Assembly (NCBI GenBank): GCA_023258955.1 | Contig: JAHFRE010000015.1 | Coordinates: 1 to 39,161, forward strand | DNA: 39,161 nt | Direction of reading: 5' to 3' | Source: Sterolibacterium sp. | Lineage (GTDB): Bacteria > Pseudomonadota > Gammaproteobacteria > Burkholderiales > Rhodocyclaceae | Shown here: positions 31,591-38,863 of the stretch, piece by piece | How the letters are laid out: each line of letters starts with the position of its first letter | How positions within the stretch are numbered: the stretch's first letter is position 1 | Notes under the pieces: generated by a model | What the model was told of the DNA's origin: nothing | Database searches by the model: none | The model's input: only the letters and a program-made list of their open reading frames with translations | Position numbers and translations under genes: made by a program

Positions 31591-32460
31591 TCACGGACCC
31601 ACCGCCATCGGCAGCGTCGCATCGGGCGCCCACTCCGACAGCGAACCGTCGTAGAGCCGCACGTCGCGGCGGCCGAGCAGGGCCAGGGCGAAGGTGGCGC
31701 TGGTCGCCGAGATGCCGCCGCCGCAGTAGGTGATGAGGCGCGGCGCAGCGAGCGACTCGGCCAGCAGGCGGCGCAATTCGTCCTCCGGCTTGTAGCGGTT
31801 GTCGGCGTCGACCAGGGTCACAGCGGGGACGTTGATGCTGCCGGCGATGTGACCCGGACGGCCGTAATCGGTGCCGCCCTCGCCGCGGTGATTTTCGGCC
31901 GGCAGGGCGTTGACGATGCAGGCATCGCCAGCGCGTACCGCCGCCAGCACCGCTTGTTTGTCGGCGACCAGCTCGGAGCGGTAGCGGGCCGTGAACTTCG
32001 CCCGCAGCGGCGTCGCTGCCGGCCCGCTCTGCAGTGGCCGGGCTTCCGCCTGCCAGCGCTGCAGGCCACCGTCGAGCACCGCGGCGCGGTCGTGGCCGAA
32101 CACGCCGAGCATCCACCACAGCCGGGTCGCCCACCAGTGGTTGGCCGAGGAGTAGCAGACCACCAAGGTCTCGTCGCCCACACCGAGACGCGCCATGGCC
32201 TCGGCGAAGCGCTCCGGCGAGGGCAGGGTGAAGTGCAGGCCGGAGGGTGGGTTCGGCTCGGACAGTTCGGCGTCGATGTCCACGAAGCGGGCGCCGGGGA
32301 TGTGCGCCCGCTCGAAGTCGGCGCGGCCGGAGAGGATGCCGTAGGGCTTGGGCGGCGGCGGTGTGGTGTGCACCGTCGCGTCGACGACGACGAGGCCAGG
32401 ATCGTCCGCATGCGCGGCGAGCCAGCCGCAGTCGACCAGGATGCCCGGATGGTCGATCAT
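31591..32460 (-). CDS. Two-domain rhodanese-type sulfurtransferase
   Basis: 289 residues forming two rhodanese domains, as in thiosulfate and 3-mercaptopyruvate sulfurtransferases. The C-terminal domain carries the active Cys246 in TYCGGGISA, the persulfide-forming loop. Unusually for the family, the N-terminal domain also has a Cys (Cys102, VVCYSSANHWW) at the equivalent place. The loop at 246 differs from the CGSGVTA of mercaptopyruvate enzymes and from CRKGVT of thiosulfate enzymes, so the donor is uncertain. The ATG at 32460 overlaps the stop of the preceding gene by one base (TGATG). Sitting inside a molybdenum-hydroxylase operon, it could help provide the sulfido ligand of the cofactor; that is inference. 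Confidence 0.88.
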   Translation of the reverse strand: MIDHPGILVDCGWLAAHADDPGLVVVDATVHTTPPPPKPYGILSGRADFERAHIPGARFVDIDAELSEPNPPSGLHFTLPSPERFAEAMARLGVGDETLVVCYSSANHWWATRLWWMLGVFGHDRAAVLDGGLQRWQAEARPLQSGPAATPLRAKFTARYRSELVADKQAVLAAVRAGDACIVNALPAENHRGEGGTDYGRPGHIAGSINVPAVTLVDADNRYKPEDELRRLLAESLAAPRLITYCGGGISATSATFALALLGRRDVRLYDGSLSEWAPDATLPMAVGP

Positions 32461-32870
32461 CACGCCGGTTCGCAATAGACCTTGAAGGCGACCTCGCCGA
32501 GACCGCCGCAGCCGACGCCGGTGTCGGCGCACTTCATGTGATCGTAGACGTGACCGTTGGGATCGAGACCGTGGGTCAGCCGATCGTAGACCACGTAGCT
32601 GATCGGCAGCATCGGCGCCAGGGCCCACAGGCAGATGGGAAAGGTGCATTCTTCCGGCAGCAGCTTGCCGCTGCCGGTGGTGACGTAGCGATCGCCGATC
32701 TTCGGCTTGTAGGCGCAGTTCTCGGCGGCGACCACCTCCATGATCATCTTGTAGGCGCGCCGCGCCGGTGAGGCCTTGATGATGGCCTGCTGCTTCGCCG
32801 AGAGGCCCTCCGCCTGTGCGTCGCTGTAGCCGAAGGTGGCCATCGCCGTGTTCTTGAGTTCTACGTCCAT
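32460..32870 (-). CDS. TIGR04076-like small cysteine-containing protein
   Basis: 136 residues, soluble. The body fits what I recall of the uncharacterised TIGR04076 family: a KxxxEVV strand, a Cys followed by KxGD (AENCAYKPKIGDRYV), a Cys-Leu-Trp-Ala-Leu block (ICLWALAPMLPIS), and a late Cys in KCADTGVGC before a final FKVY strand. An N-terminal extension of about 35 residues (FGYSDAQAEGLSAKQQAI) is longer than I expect for the family. The ATG at 32870 is chosen for position, 11 bases after the Mo-subunit stop. No function is known; the Cys residues may bind metal or a cluster. Its tight coupling to the rhodanese and the Mo hydroxylase suggests a role in the same pathway or in cofactor handling. 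Confidence 0.7.
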   Translation of the reverse strand: MDVELKNTAMATFGYSDAQAEGLSAKQQAIIKASPARRAYKMIMEVVAAENCAYKPKIGDRYVTTGSGKLLPEECTFPICLWALAPMLPISYVVYDRLTHGLDPNGHVYDHMKCADTGVGCGGLGEVAFKVYCEPA

Positions 32871-32881
32871 GTCTGCCTCGA

Positions 32882-35143
32882 TCAAATGCGTTTCTGCTGG
32901 TGGATCGCAGCGAGGATGTGTTCCTGCGCCACGGGGATGGCATCGAGCTCGACGCCGATGGCGTCGGCGATGGCGTTCAACAGGGTCGGCGTGGTGCAAT
33001 TCAGCGCCGCCTCGCCGATGCCCTTGGCACCGAAGGGCCCGGTCGGATAGGGGGTCTCGATGCCTTCGGCGACGAACTCGAACGGTATGTCGACGGCGGT
33101 GGGAATCGCGTACTCGGCGAAGGACGGGGTCTTGGCCAAGCCGTCCTTGGTCACCATGTTCTCCATCAGGGCGTAGCCCAGCGCCTGAACGGCGCCGCCG
33201 TAGATCTGGCCGTAGGCCATCACCGGATTGAGCACCTTGCCCATGTCCAGCACGTTGGCGAGCTTCAGCACCTCGATCTCGCCGGTGGCCAGGTCCACCG
33301 CCACGTCGGCGCCCGCGGCCATGAAGGTGTGGCCGTACATGTAGCGGTCCTCGGCGGCGCGGAACCAGCCTTCCTCGCGCAGATTGTCACCCTTGTCCCA
33401 GCACAGCTGCGCCAGCTCGGCGAAGGCGATCGCCCGCTCCGGCGCGCTGCAGCTCTGCACCTGACCGGCGACGAAGCGCAGTTCTTCGCGGGCGATCCCC
33501 AGGGTGGTCGCCGCCCGCGTCAGCAGGGTCTGGCGCACGGCCTCGATGGCCAGCAGCAGGGCGTTGCCCAGGCCGAAGGTCAGACGCGAGGCCGAGGTCC
33601 TGCCGGCGCGCGGGCAGGTCCAGTTGTCGCTCATCTCGACCCGGATCGCCTCCATCGGCAGGCCGAACTGGTCGGCGGCGAACTGCGCCAGCACCGTGGT
33701 GATGCCCTGGCCGAGTTCGGTGCCGCCGGCATAGACCGAGACGCCACCGTCGGAGTGCACCTCGACCGTGGCGCCCACGCCCGACTTGCCCAGGGTCGGG
33801 ATGGCGCCGACGTCGAACACCGGCATGTCGAAGCAGATGCTGCGGCCGATGCGCTTGCTCGAGCCAACCGCCGGCTCGGGCTTGGGCCCCATCCGGGCGA
33901 TGATCTTCTCGGCCAGCGCCTCGAGACTGACCGGGCTGTCGCCGAGCATCGGGCTCGCCGGCCGGCTGTCGGGCTGCAGGAAATTGCGGCGGCGCAGTTC
34001 CAGCGGCTCGAGGCCCAATTCGCGCGCCAGCTTGTCGAGCAGGCCCTCGCGCGCGATCGCCGCCTGCGGCGCGCCGAAGCCGCGAAAGGCGCCGGAGTCG
34101 AGATTGTTGGTGTAGATGCCCTGGGCGCGCGTCGCCACGTTGGCAATCCGGTAGGGCCCGAGCAGCGCCGACATGGTCAGGCCGACCACCTCGGGGCTGC
34201 GCCCCGAGTAGGGCCCGGCGTCGGAGATCACCTCGCCCTCCATCGCCAGTATCGTGCCATCGCGTTTCGCGCCGAGCTTCAGCCGGATCTCGGTCGGGTG
34301 ACGCTTGGCGTGGAAGATGAAGGACTCCTCGCGATCGAGCACCAGCATCACCGGCACCCCGGCCAGGCAGGCCATCGCCGCCAGATGCACCTGGATGGTG
34401 GTGTTCAACTTGCCGCCGAAGCCGCCGCCCACCGGCGTGCCCTTGATGTGGATGCGCGACTTGGGAATGGCCAGGGCCAGGTGGATGTCCTCGGCCACGC
34501 CGTAGGGATCCTGCAGCGAGGACAGCACGTGCACCACCCCGGCTTCGTCCTGGTAGGCGACCCCCGACTCGGTCTCGAGAAAGGCCTGCTCCTGGCGCGG
34601 CGTCTTGTAGGTGTGCTCGACCACCACCTCGGACCGGGCGAAGCCGGCGACCACGTCGCCGTGGGAGAACTCGCGCTTGCAGCAGCGGTTGCCCGGCGCG
34701 TCGGCATGCACCAGATAGGCACCCTCCGCCATCGCCTGCCGCGGCGAGGTCAGCGGCGGCAGCACCTCGTAGCGCACCACCACCGCTTGCGCGGCCCGGC
34801 TTGCCAACTCCTCGCTCACGGCGACCACCATGGCCACGACGTCGCCGATGTAGCGGGTCTCCTCGCCCTCGGCCACCAGCACCGGACGATGGGCGACGTC
34901 GTAACCGTAGCGACCGCTGCCGGTGAGGTCACGCGCGGTGATCACGCGCTTGACGCCGGCCATGGCCACCGCGGCGCTGCAATCGATGGCGAGCACGCGC
35001 GCCCGCGGATGCGGACTGAACACCAGCTTGCCGTGGTGCATATTGGGCAAGCGCATGTCGCCGGCGTACTTGGTCTGGCCGGTCACCTTACCGCGCGCAT
35101 CGACCCGCGCCACACCCTTGCCGACGATGCTGCCGATGGCCAT
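32882..35143 (-). CDS. Xanthine-dehydrogenase-family molybdopterin-binding subunit
   Basis: 753 residues, the large catalytic subunit of a molybdenum hydroxylase. Features of the family are GGGFGGKLNTT near the middle, GAFRGFGAPQAA, GGTELGQGITTVLAQ and, near the C-terminus, GAKGIGEAALNCTTP holding the catalytic Glu that activates the Mo-bound hydroxide. The N-terminal block begins AIGSIVGKGVARVDARGKVTG. The reaction type is water-derived hydroxylation of an aromatic or aldehyde carbon with electrons passed to the 2Fe-2S and FAD subunits encoded upstream. I cannot tell whether the substrate is a purine, N-heterocycle, aldehyde or aromatic acid. The ATG at 35143 follows the 2Fe-2S gene by two bases. 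No XdhC-type chaperone gene is visible. Confidence 0.93.
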   Translation of the reverse strand: MAIGSIVGKGVARVDARGKVTGQTKYAGDMRLPNMHHGKLVFSPHPRARVLAIDCSAAVAMAGVKRVITARDLTGSGRYGYDVAHRPVLVAEGEETRYIGDVVAMVVAVSEELASRAAQAVVVRYEVLPPLTSPRQAMAEGAYLVHADAPGNRCCKREFSHGDVVAGFARSEVVVEHTYKTPRQEQAFLETESGVAYQDEAGVVHVLSSLQDPYGVAEDIHLALAIPKSRIHIKGTPVGGGFGGKLNTTIQVHLAAMACLAGVPVMLVLDREESFIFHAKRHPTEIRLKLGAKRDGTILAMEGEVISDAGPYSGRSPEVVGLTMSALLGPYRIANVATRAQGIYTNNLDSGAFRGFGAPQAAIAREGLLDKLARELGLEPLELRRRNFLQPDSRPASPMLGDSPVSLEALAEKIIARMGPKPEPAVGSSKRIGRSICFDMPVFDVGAIPTLGKSGVGATVEVHSDGGVSVYAGGTELGQGITTVLAQFAADQFGLPMEAIRVEMSDNWTCPRAGRTSASRLTFGLGNALLLAIEAVRQTLLTRAATTLGIAREELRFVAGQVQSCSAPERAIAFAELAQLCWDKGDNLREEGWFRAAEDRYMYGHTFMAAGADVAVDLATGEIEVLKLANVLDMGKVLNPVMAYGQIYGGAVQALGYALMENMVTKDGLAKTPSFAEYAIPTAVDIPFEFVAEGIETPYPTGPFGAKGIGEAALNCTTPTLLNAIADAIGVELDAIPVAQEHILAAIHQQKRI

Positions 35144-35145
35144 GG

Positions 35146-35622
35146 CTAGACCGGCTCGCCGCTCGCGGCCACGGCGGCGATGGCGTCGATGATCTGGAAG
35201 TAGCCGGTGCAGCGACACAGGTTGCCGGAGAGGGCCTCCTGGATTTCGGCGCGGGTAGGCTGGCGCGTCTCGCGCAGCAAAGCGATCGAGTTCATGATCA
35301 CGCCCGGGGTGCAGAAGCCGCACTGCGCCGCGCCGTGCTCGATGAAGGCTTCCTGCAACGGATGCAGCTTGTCGCCGCTGGCGATGCCTTCGATGGTGGT
35401 GATCTCGCGACCGCCGGTCTGCACCGCCAGCACCAGGCAGGCGTTGACCGGAGCGCCGTCCATCAGCACCGTGCAGGCGCCGCAGTCACCGGCGTTGCAG
35501 CCCTTCTTGGTGCCGGTCAGGCCCAGCTCCTCGCGCAGCAGGTCGAGCAGGCTGCGCTGCGCATCCACCTGCAGGTGGTGCTGTTCGCCGTTGACCGTCA
35601 ATGTCAGTTGGTGCGTGCTCAT
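35146..35622 (-). CDS. 2Fe-2S subunit of the molybdenum hydroxylase
   Basis: 158 residues with the two cluster domains of this subunit family. The plant-ferredoxin-type cluster uses Cys42, Cys47, Cys50 and Cys62 (GCNAGDCGACTV and NACLVL) and the second, all-helical cluster uses Cys101, Cys104, Cys136 and Cys138 (QCGFCTPG and NLCRCTGY). All eight ligands are present. The ATG at 35622 overlaps the stop of the FAD-subunit gene by four bases (ATGA), a sign of translational coupling. It carries electrons from the Mo centre to FAD. Confidence 0.96.
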   Translation of the reverse strand: MSTHQLTLTVNGEQHHLQVDAQRSLLDLLREELGLTGTKKGCNAGDCGACTVLMDGAPVNACLVLAVQTGGREITTIEGIASGDKLHPLQEAFIEHGAAQCGFCTPGVIMNSIALLRETRQPTRAEIQEALSGNLCRCTGYFQIIDAIAAVAASGEPV

Positions 35623-36506
35623 GGTCTGTTCCCTCCTGCGTCGTCGCCGCTCGTCGCGCAAAGCTGTTGCAGCAATCTGTGCGTCCACGCCTCCACCAGC
35701 AACCGGCGGCCGGCCCCGCTGGCGCGTACGTCGGTGATCGGGCTGCACTCTTCGCCGGCCAAGGCCGCTGCCGCGGCGAGGTTGACGGCGCTGGGCAATT
35801 CGCCCTCGAGGAAACGCTCGGCCTGGCGCGCCCGCATCACGGTCGGCGCCACCGCGCCCAGGGCGATGCGCGCCGAGCCGATGCGGCCGTCGGCCGCGAG
35901 GCTCAGGCCTCCGGCCAGGCTGATGACGCTGATCGCCTGGGCGCGGCGGCGGCCGACCTTGAAATACAGGCTGCGGTGGCCGGCCTCGGGTAGCGGCAGC
36001 AGCACTTCAAGCAGCACTTCGCCGGGGCCCAGCGCGGTCCTGCCCGGACCCAGCAGCAGTTCCGCCAGCGCCAGCTCCCGCAGCCCACCGGGGCCGACGA
36101 TCAGCGCGCGGGCATCGGCGGCGAGCAGCGCCGGAACGGAGTCGGCGGCGGGCGAGGCGGTGACGATGTTGCCACCGAGGGTGGCGCGATTGCGTATCTG
36201 ACGGCAGCTCATCGAGCGCGCCGCCTCGGCCAGCGACGGTGCCAGGCGGGCGACCAGCGGCGAGGCCATGAGTTCGCTCATGGTGACGCAGGCGCCGATG
36301 CGCAGCGAGCCCTCGGCCTCGACGATATTGCGCGCCGCGGCCAGCTCGCTGATGTCGAACAGCAGCCGCGGCGACTTGAGGCCCAGGCGCATCTTGACGT
36401 GCAGATCGGTGCCGCCGGCGAGGAGCGCGCCCTCGCCGTTGGCCGAGCGCAGTCCCTCCAGCAGGTCCTCGAGCGTCGCCGGCTTGAGGTAATCGAAGGG
36501 AATCAC
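35619..36506 (-). CDS. FAD-binding subunit of the molybdenum hydroxylase
   Basis: 295 residues, the medium (CoxM-like) subunit. The FAD-contact motifs AGGTDLHVKMRLG (near residue 31) and RNRATLGGNIVTASPAAD (near 105) are both present, and the C-terminal CO-dehydrogenase flavoprotein domain follows. It lacks the extra insertion that carries a 4Fe-4S cluster in 4-hydroxybenzoyl-CoA reductases, so that enzyme is unlikely. The start is a GTG at 36506 with GAGGGG five bases upstream. It lies nine bases after the MBL-hydrolase stop and overlaps the 2Fe-2S gene, so it is firmly inside the operon. Confidence 0.94.
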   Translation of the reverse strand: MIPFDYLKPATLEDLLEGLRSANGEGALLAGGTDLHVKMRLGLKSPRLLFDISELAAARNIVEAEGSLRIGACVTMSELMASPLVARLAPSLAEAARSMSCRQIRNRATLGGNIVTASPAADSVPALLAADARALIVGPGGLRELALAELLLGPGRTALGPGEVLLEVLLPLPEAGHRSLYFKVGRRRAQAISVISLAGGLSLAADGRIGSARIALGAVAPTVMRARQAERFLEGELPSAVNLAAAAALAGEECSPITDVRASGAGRRLLVEAWTHRLLQQLCATSGDDAGGNRP

Positions 36507-36515
36507 GGCGCCCCC

Positions 36516-37307
36516 TCAGGGCAGGTGGCTCACCTTCATCAGCGCCTGCTCGTGCGAGGGCAGCACGTTCTTGCCGAACATCTGCACCAGTTTCAGGCTG
36601 CTGTCGTAGGCAGCGACAGCGTCGGTGTGCACCGCGGCGGGAATGATCGGGTAGCCGATGGCCTTCTGCAAGGACTCCGGCGGATAGAAGTTGTCGTTGA
36701 TCGCGCAATAGCCGGAGACGGCGTACCAGCCGTTGGCGGTGTCGACGGCGACGCTCTGCCCGCCCGGGGTGTGGCCCGGGGTGTGGATCAAGCGGATGCC
36801 GGGCATGAACTCGACGTCGCCGTTGACCAGTTCGACGTTCTTCATCGCCGCGTAGTAGGCGGCGGGGGCGTAGGCGAAAGCCTGCATCGGGTGCGGATTG
36901 AGCGCGGCCTTCATCTCCGCCTCCTGGACGATGATGCGGGCGTTCTTGCACTTCTCCGCGTTCATGACGTGGTCCCAGTGCAGGTGGGTGATCAGGATCA
37001 CGTCGATGTCGTCGGGCTTGAGCCCCCAGGCGGCCAGACCGTCCTCGAAGCTGGTGATGTCCTGCACGTCCTTGAAGCTCTCGCCGCCGGCGACGAACTG
37101 GTCGGCGCTGCAACCCTTGATCACGCGGTAGTAATCCGCGGCGCTGCAGCCGGCGTCGATCAGGATGTTCTTGTTGGCGCCCGCCACGTGCCAGATGATG
37201 TAGGGAATGTCGATCTTCTGTCCGTAGAAGTTCAGGTAGGTGAAGCGCGACTTCTCGCGCGCCGGGCCCATCGCGTTGGTGAATAGCCCCAGTGAATACT
37301 TGCTCAT
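36516..37307 (-). CDS. MBL-fold hydrolase of the N-acyl homoserine lactonase family
   Basis: 263 residues with the metal site THLHWDH (His108, His110, Asp112, His113) and IHTPGHTPGGQSV further on. The sequence opens like the AHL-lactonase group (KILIDAG-type strand as NILIDAGCSA). Despite the family name, many members are not quorum-quenching enzymes. As first gene of an operon for a Mo hydroxylase it more likely opens a ring (lactone, lactam or cyclic ester) formed in the pathway; this is inference. The ATG at 37307 has AAAGGA five bases upstream and is driven by a strong promoter at 37349-37377. Confidence 0.87.
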   Translation of the reverse strand: MSKYSLGLFTNAMGPAREKSRFTYLNFYGQKIDIPYIIWHVAGANKNILIDAGCSAADYYRVIKGCSADQFVAGGESFKDVQDITSFEDGLAAWGLKPDDIDVILITHLHWDHVMNAEKCKNARIIVQEAEMKAALNPHPMQAFAYAPAAYYAAMKNVELVNGDVEFMPGIRLIHTPGHTPGGQSVAVDTANGWYAVSGYCAINDNFYPPESLQKAIGYPIIPAAVHTDAVAAYDSSLKLVQMFGKNVLPSHEQALMKVSHLP

Positions 37308-37348
37308 GTCGTTCCTTTCGCTGATCGCTCCAAGTTGCAGCTTATCCC

Positions 37349-37377
37349 AATATAGGGCGGTCGCCGGTCGCTGTCAA
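37349..37377 (-). promoter_or_regulatory. Near-consensus sigma70 promoter of the MBL/Mo-hydroxylase operon
   Basis: On the minus strand TTGACA (37377-37372) and TATATT (37354-37349) are separated by exactly 17 bases. The -35 is a perfect consensus and the -10 matches five of six. Transcription would start about 42 nucleotides before the end of the 5' leader region, near 37342, giving a leader of roughly 35 bases to the ATG at 37307. Such a strong promoter normally needs a repressor, and the adjacent dyads provide a site for one. Confidence 0.8.
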
Positions 37378-37403
37378 TATACAATATTCTGTGTGCAGTA
37401 TTG
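37376..37403. promoter_or_regulatory. Candidate GntR operator: AT-rich dyads over the -35 box
   Basis: AATAT-ACA-ATATT (37376-37388) and CAATA-N12-TATTG (37382-37386 and 37399-37403) are overlapping inverted repeats in an otherwise GC-rich gap. They touch the -35 of the operon promoter, so a bound dimer would block RNA polymerase. The GntR/FCD regulator gene ends ten bases further on, which makes it the obvious ligand-responsive repressor; binding itself is not shown by sequence. Confidence 0.6.
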
Positions 37404-37412
37404 CGCATACCC

Positions 37413-38120
37413 TTAGACTGCGGTCGGGTTTGCCGCGCCGAGGATCGCCTGGAGATCCGCCAGTGCCTTGTAGATGATCTCCGCGGCGTAGGTGCTCGCC
37501 TTGTCGACGTTGCCCTTCTTCATCGCCGCCACCAGGCGCTGGTGGTCGGGAAGGGAGCGCTGCAGATGACCGGCCTGGGACATGACCAGGAAGCGGAAGC
37601 GCAGCACCTGTCGCGACAGTTGGCGCCACATCGTCTGCAGGCGCTGGTTCGGGCAGTTGGCGATGAGGGTGTTGTAGAAGTCGCTGCTGGCGTGGAAGTA
37701 GCCGGCGGCGTCGCCCTTTTCGGCCTGGACGCGCATCTGCTCGAGGCGCTTCGCCAGTTCGCTGGTCGTCGCCGTCGCTACCGAGCTTTGCATCACGGTC
37801 TTCACCGCCAGGGCGTTCAAGGCGGCACGGATCGGGTAGATTTCCTGCAGGTCGGCCAGATTGATCTCCGAGACGACGAAGATGCTACGCGGTTTGCCCT
37901 TGACCAGCCCTTCCCGCTGCAGCAGGATCATCGCCTCGCGCACCGGCGATTTGCTGATGTTGAGGGTCTTGGCGATCTCTTCGGGATTGAGGCGGGTTCC
38001 CGCCGGCAGCCGCCCTTCGACGATCTCGGCCTCGAGATAGCGTTCGGCCAGCTGCGACAGCGACTCGGGCACCTGGAAGGGCAGGTTGGCGCTGCTGGCG
38101 AGATTCGGTTGCGCGTCCAT
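37413..38120 (-). CDS. GntR-family regulator, FCD subfamily
   Basis: 235 residues: an N-terminal winged helix (about 20-85) with LPAGTRLNPEEIAKTLNIS and the recognition helix KSPVREAMILLQREGLV, followed by an FCD ligand domain (about 92-225; IYPIRAALNALAV, then the conserved His in LPDHQRLVAAM). FCD regulators usually repress catabolic operons and are released by a pathway metabolite, often an organic acid bound beside a metal. The ATG at 38120 has AAGGAG nine bases upstream and follows livF by 14 bases; a TTG at 38138 would add six residues. It sits between the transporter genes and the MBL/Mo-hydroxylase operon, which is probably its target. Confidence 0.93.
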   Translation of the reverse strand: MDAQPNLASSANLPFQVPESLSQLAERYLEAEIVEGRLPAGTRLNPEEIAKTLNISKSPVREAMILLQREGLVKGKPRSIFVVSEINLADLQEIYPIRAALNALAVKTVMQSSVATATTSELAKRLEQMRVQAEKGDAAGYFHASSDFYNTLIANCPNQRLQTMWRQLSRQVLRFRFLVMSQAGHLQRSLPDHQRLVAAMKKGNVDKASTYAAEIIYKALADLQAILGAANPTAV

Positions 38121-38134
38121 CGCGGGAGTCTCCT

Positions 38135-38863
38135 TCAATTCGCCGCTGCCGGCGCCGCGCCCATATAGGTGTTGAAGATGGCGTCGTCGGCGAGCAATTC
38201 GTCGCGGCTGCCCTGGGCCACGACGCGGCCCCTTTCCAGCACGTAGCCGCGGTCGGCGCTTTGCAGCGCGATGCGCGCGTTCTGCTCGACCAGCAGGATC
38301 GTCGTCTGCCCGCGCAGCTCGTTCAAGACCCGGAAGATGTCCCTGACGATCAGCGGTGCCAGCCCCATCGACGGCTCGTCGAGCAGCAGCAGCTTCGGTC
38401 GGCTCATCAGCGCCCGGGCAATCGCCAGCATCTGCTGCTCGCCGCCGGAGAGCAGGCCGGCGGCTTGCAGCTCGCGCTTCTTGAGCACCGGAAAGGTGGC
38501 GTAGAGCTTGGCCAGATCGTCGTGCACCGCGGCCGCCTTGCTCCTGCCGCGCCTGACGTAGGCACCCATCAGCAGGTTCTCCCTGACGGTGAGCGGGCCG
38601 AACACCCGCCTTCCCTCGGGAACCATGGCGATGCCGCGGCCGACGATCGCGGTCGGGTCCAGGCCGCCGATGGCCTCGCCAAGGAAGCTCAGCGTACCCG
38701 CGGCGAGCGGCAGCATGCGGCAGATCGCGCGCAGCAGCGTCGTCTTGCCGGCGCCGTTGGGGCCAATGACGCAGACGAACTCGCCGCCGCGCACCTCGAG
38801 GTCGATCTGGTGCAGGACGCGCAAGTGGCCATAGCCGGCGCTGACCTTGTCCAGCTTCAGCAC
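38135..38863 (-). CDS. livF: LivF-type ABC transporter ATPase
   Basis: 242 residues. ATP-binding subunit of a branched-chain amino acid (LIV/HAAT) type importer, complete with Walker A (GPNGAGKTT), the Q-loop region, the LSGGEQQMLAIARAL signature, Walker B (LLLLDEPS) and the switch-region EQN (LLVEQNA). The motifs LDKVSAGYGHLRVLHQIDL and EGRRVFGPLTVRENL identify LivF rather than LivG. The start is a GTG at 38863, overlapping the LivG gene by seven bases. Transporters of this class often carry aromatic acids and other small organic acids in betaproteobacteria, so the amino-acid label should not be taken literally here. The substrate is presumably that of the adjacent catabolic genes. Confidence 0.94.
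   Translation of the reverse strand: MLKLDKVSAGYGHLRVLHQIDLEVRGGEFVCVIGPNGAGKTTLLRAICRMLPLAAGTLSFLGEAIGGLDPTAIVGRGIAMVPEGRRVFGPLTVRENLLMGAYVRRGRSKAAAVHDDLAKLYATFPVLKKRELQAAGLLSGGEQQMLAIARALMSRPKLLLLDEPSMGLAPLIVRDIFRVLNELRGQTTILLVEQNARIALQSADRGYVLERGRVVAQGSRDELLADDAIFNTYMGAAPAAAN

Noticed and set aside
32900-35149. 749-codon open frame opposite the molybdopterin subunit gene
   Set aside because: It is antisense to a clear family member, has the low-complexity His/Gly/Arg/Asp-rich composition of GC-rich antisense frames, and shows no domain.
36516-37307. Quorum-quenching AHL lactonase role
   Set aside because: The family name alone does not show this activity and the operon context is catabolic.
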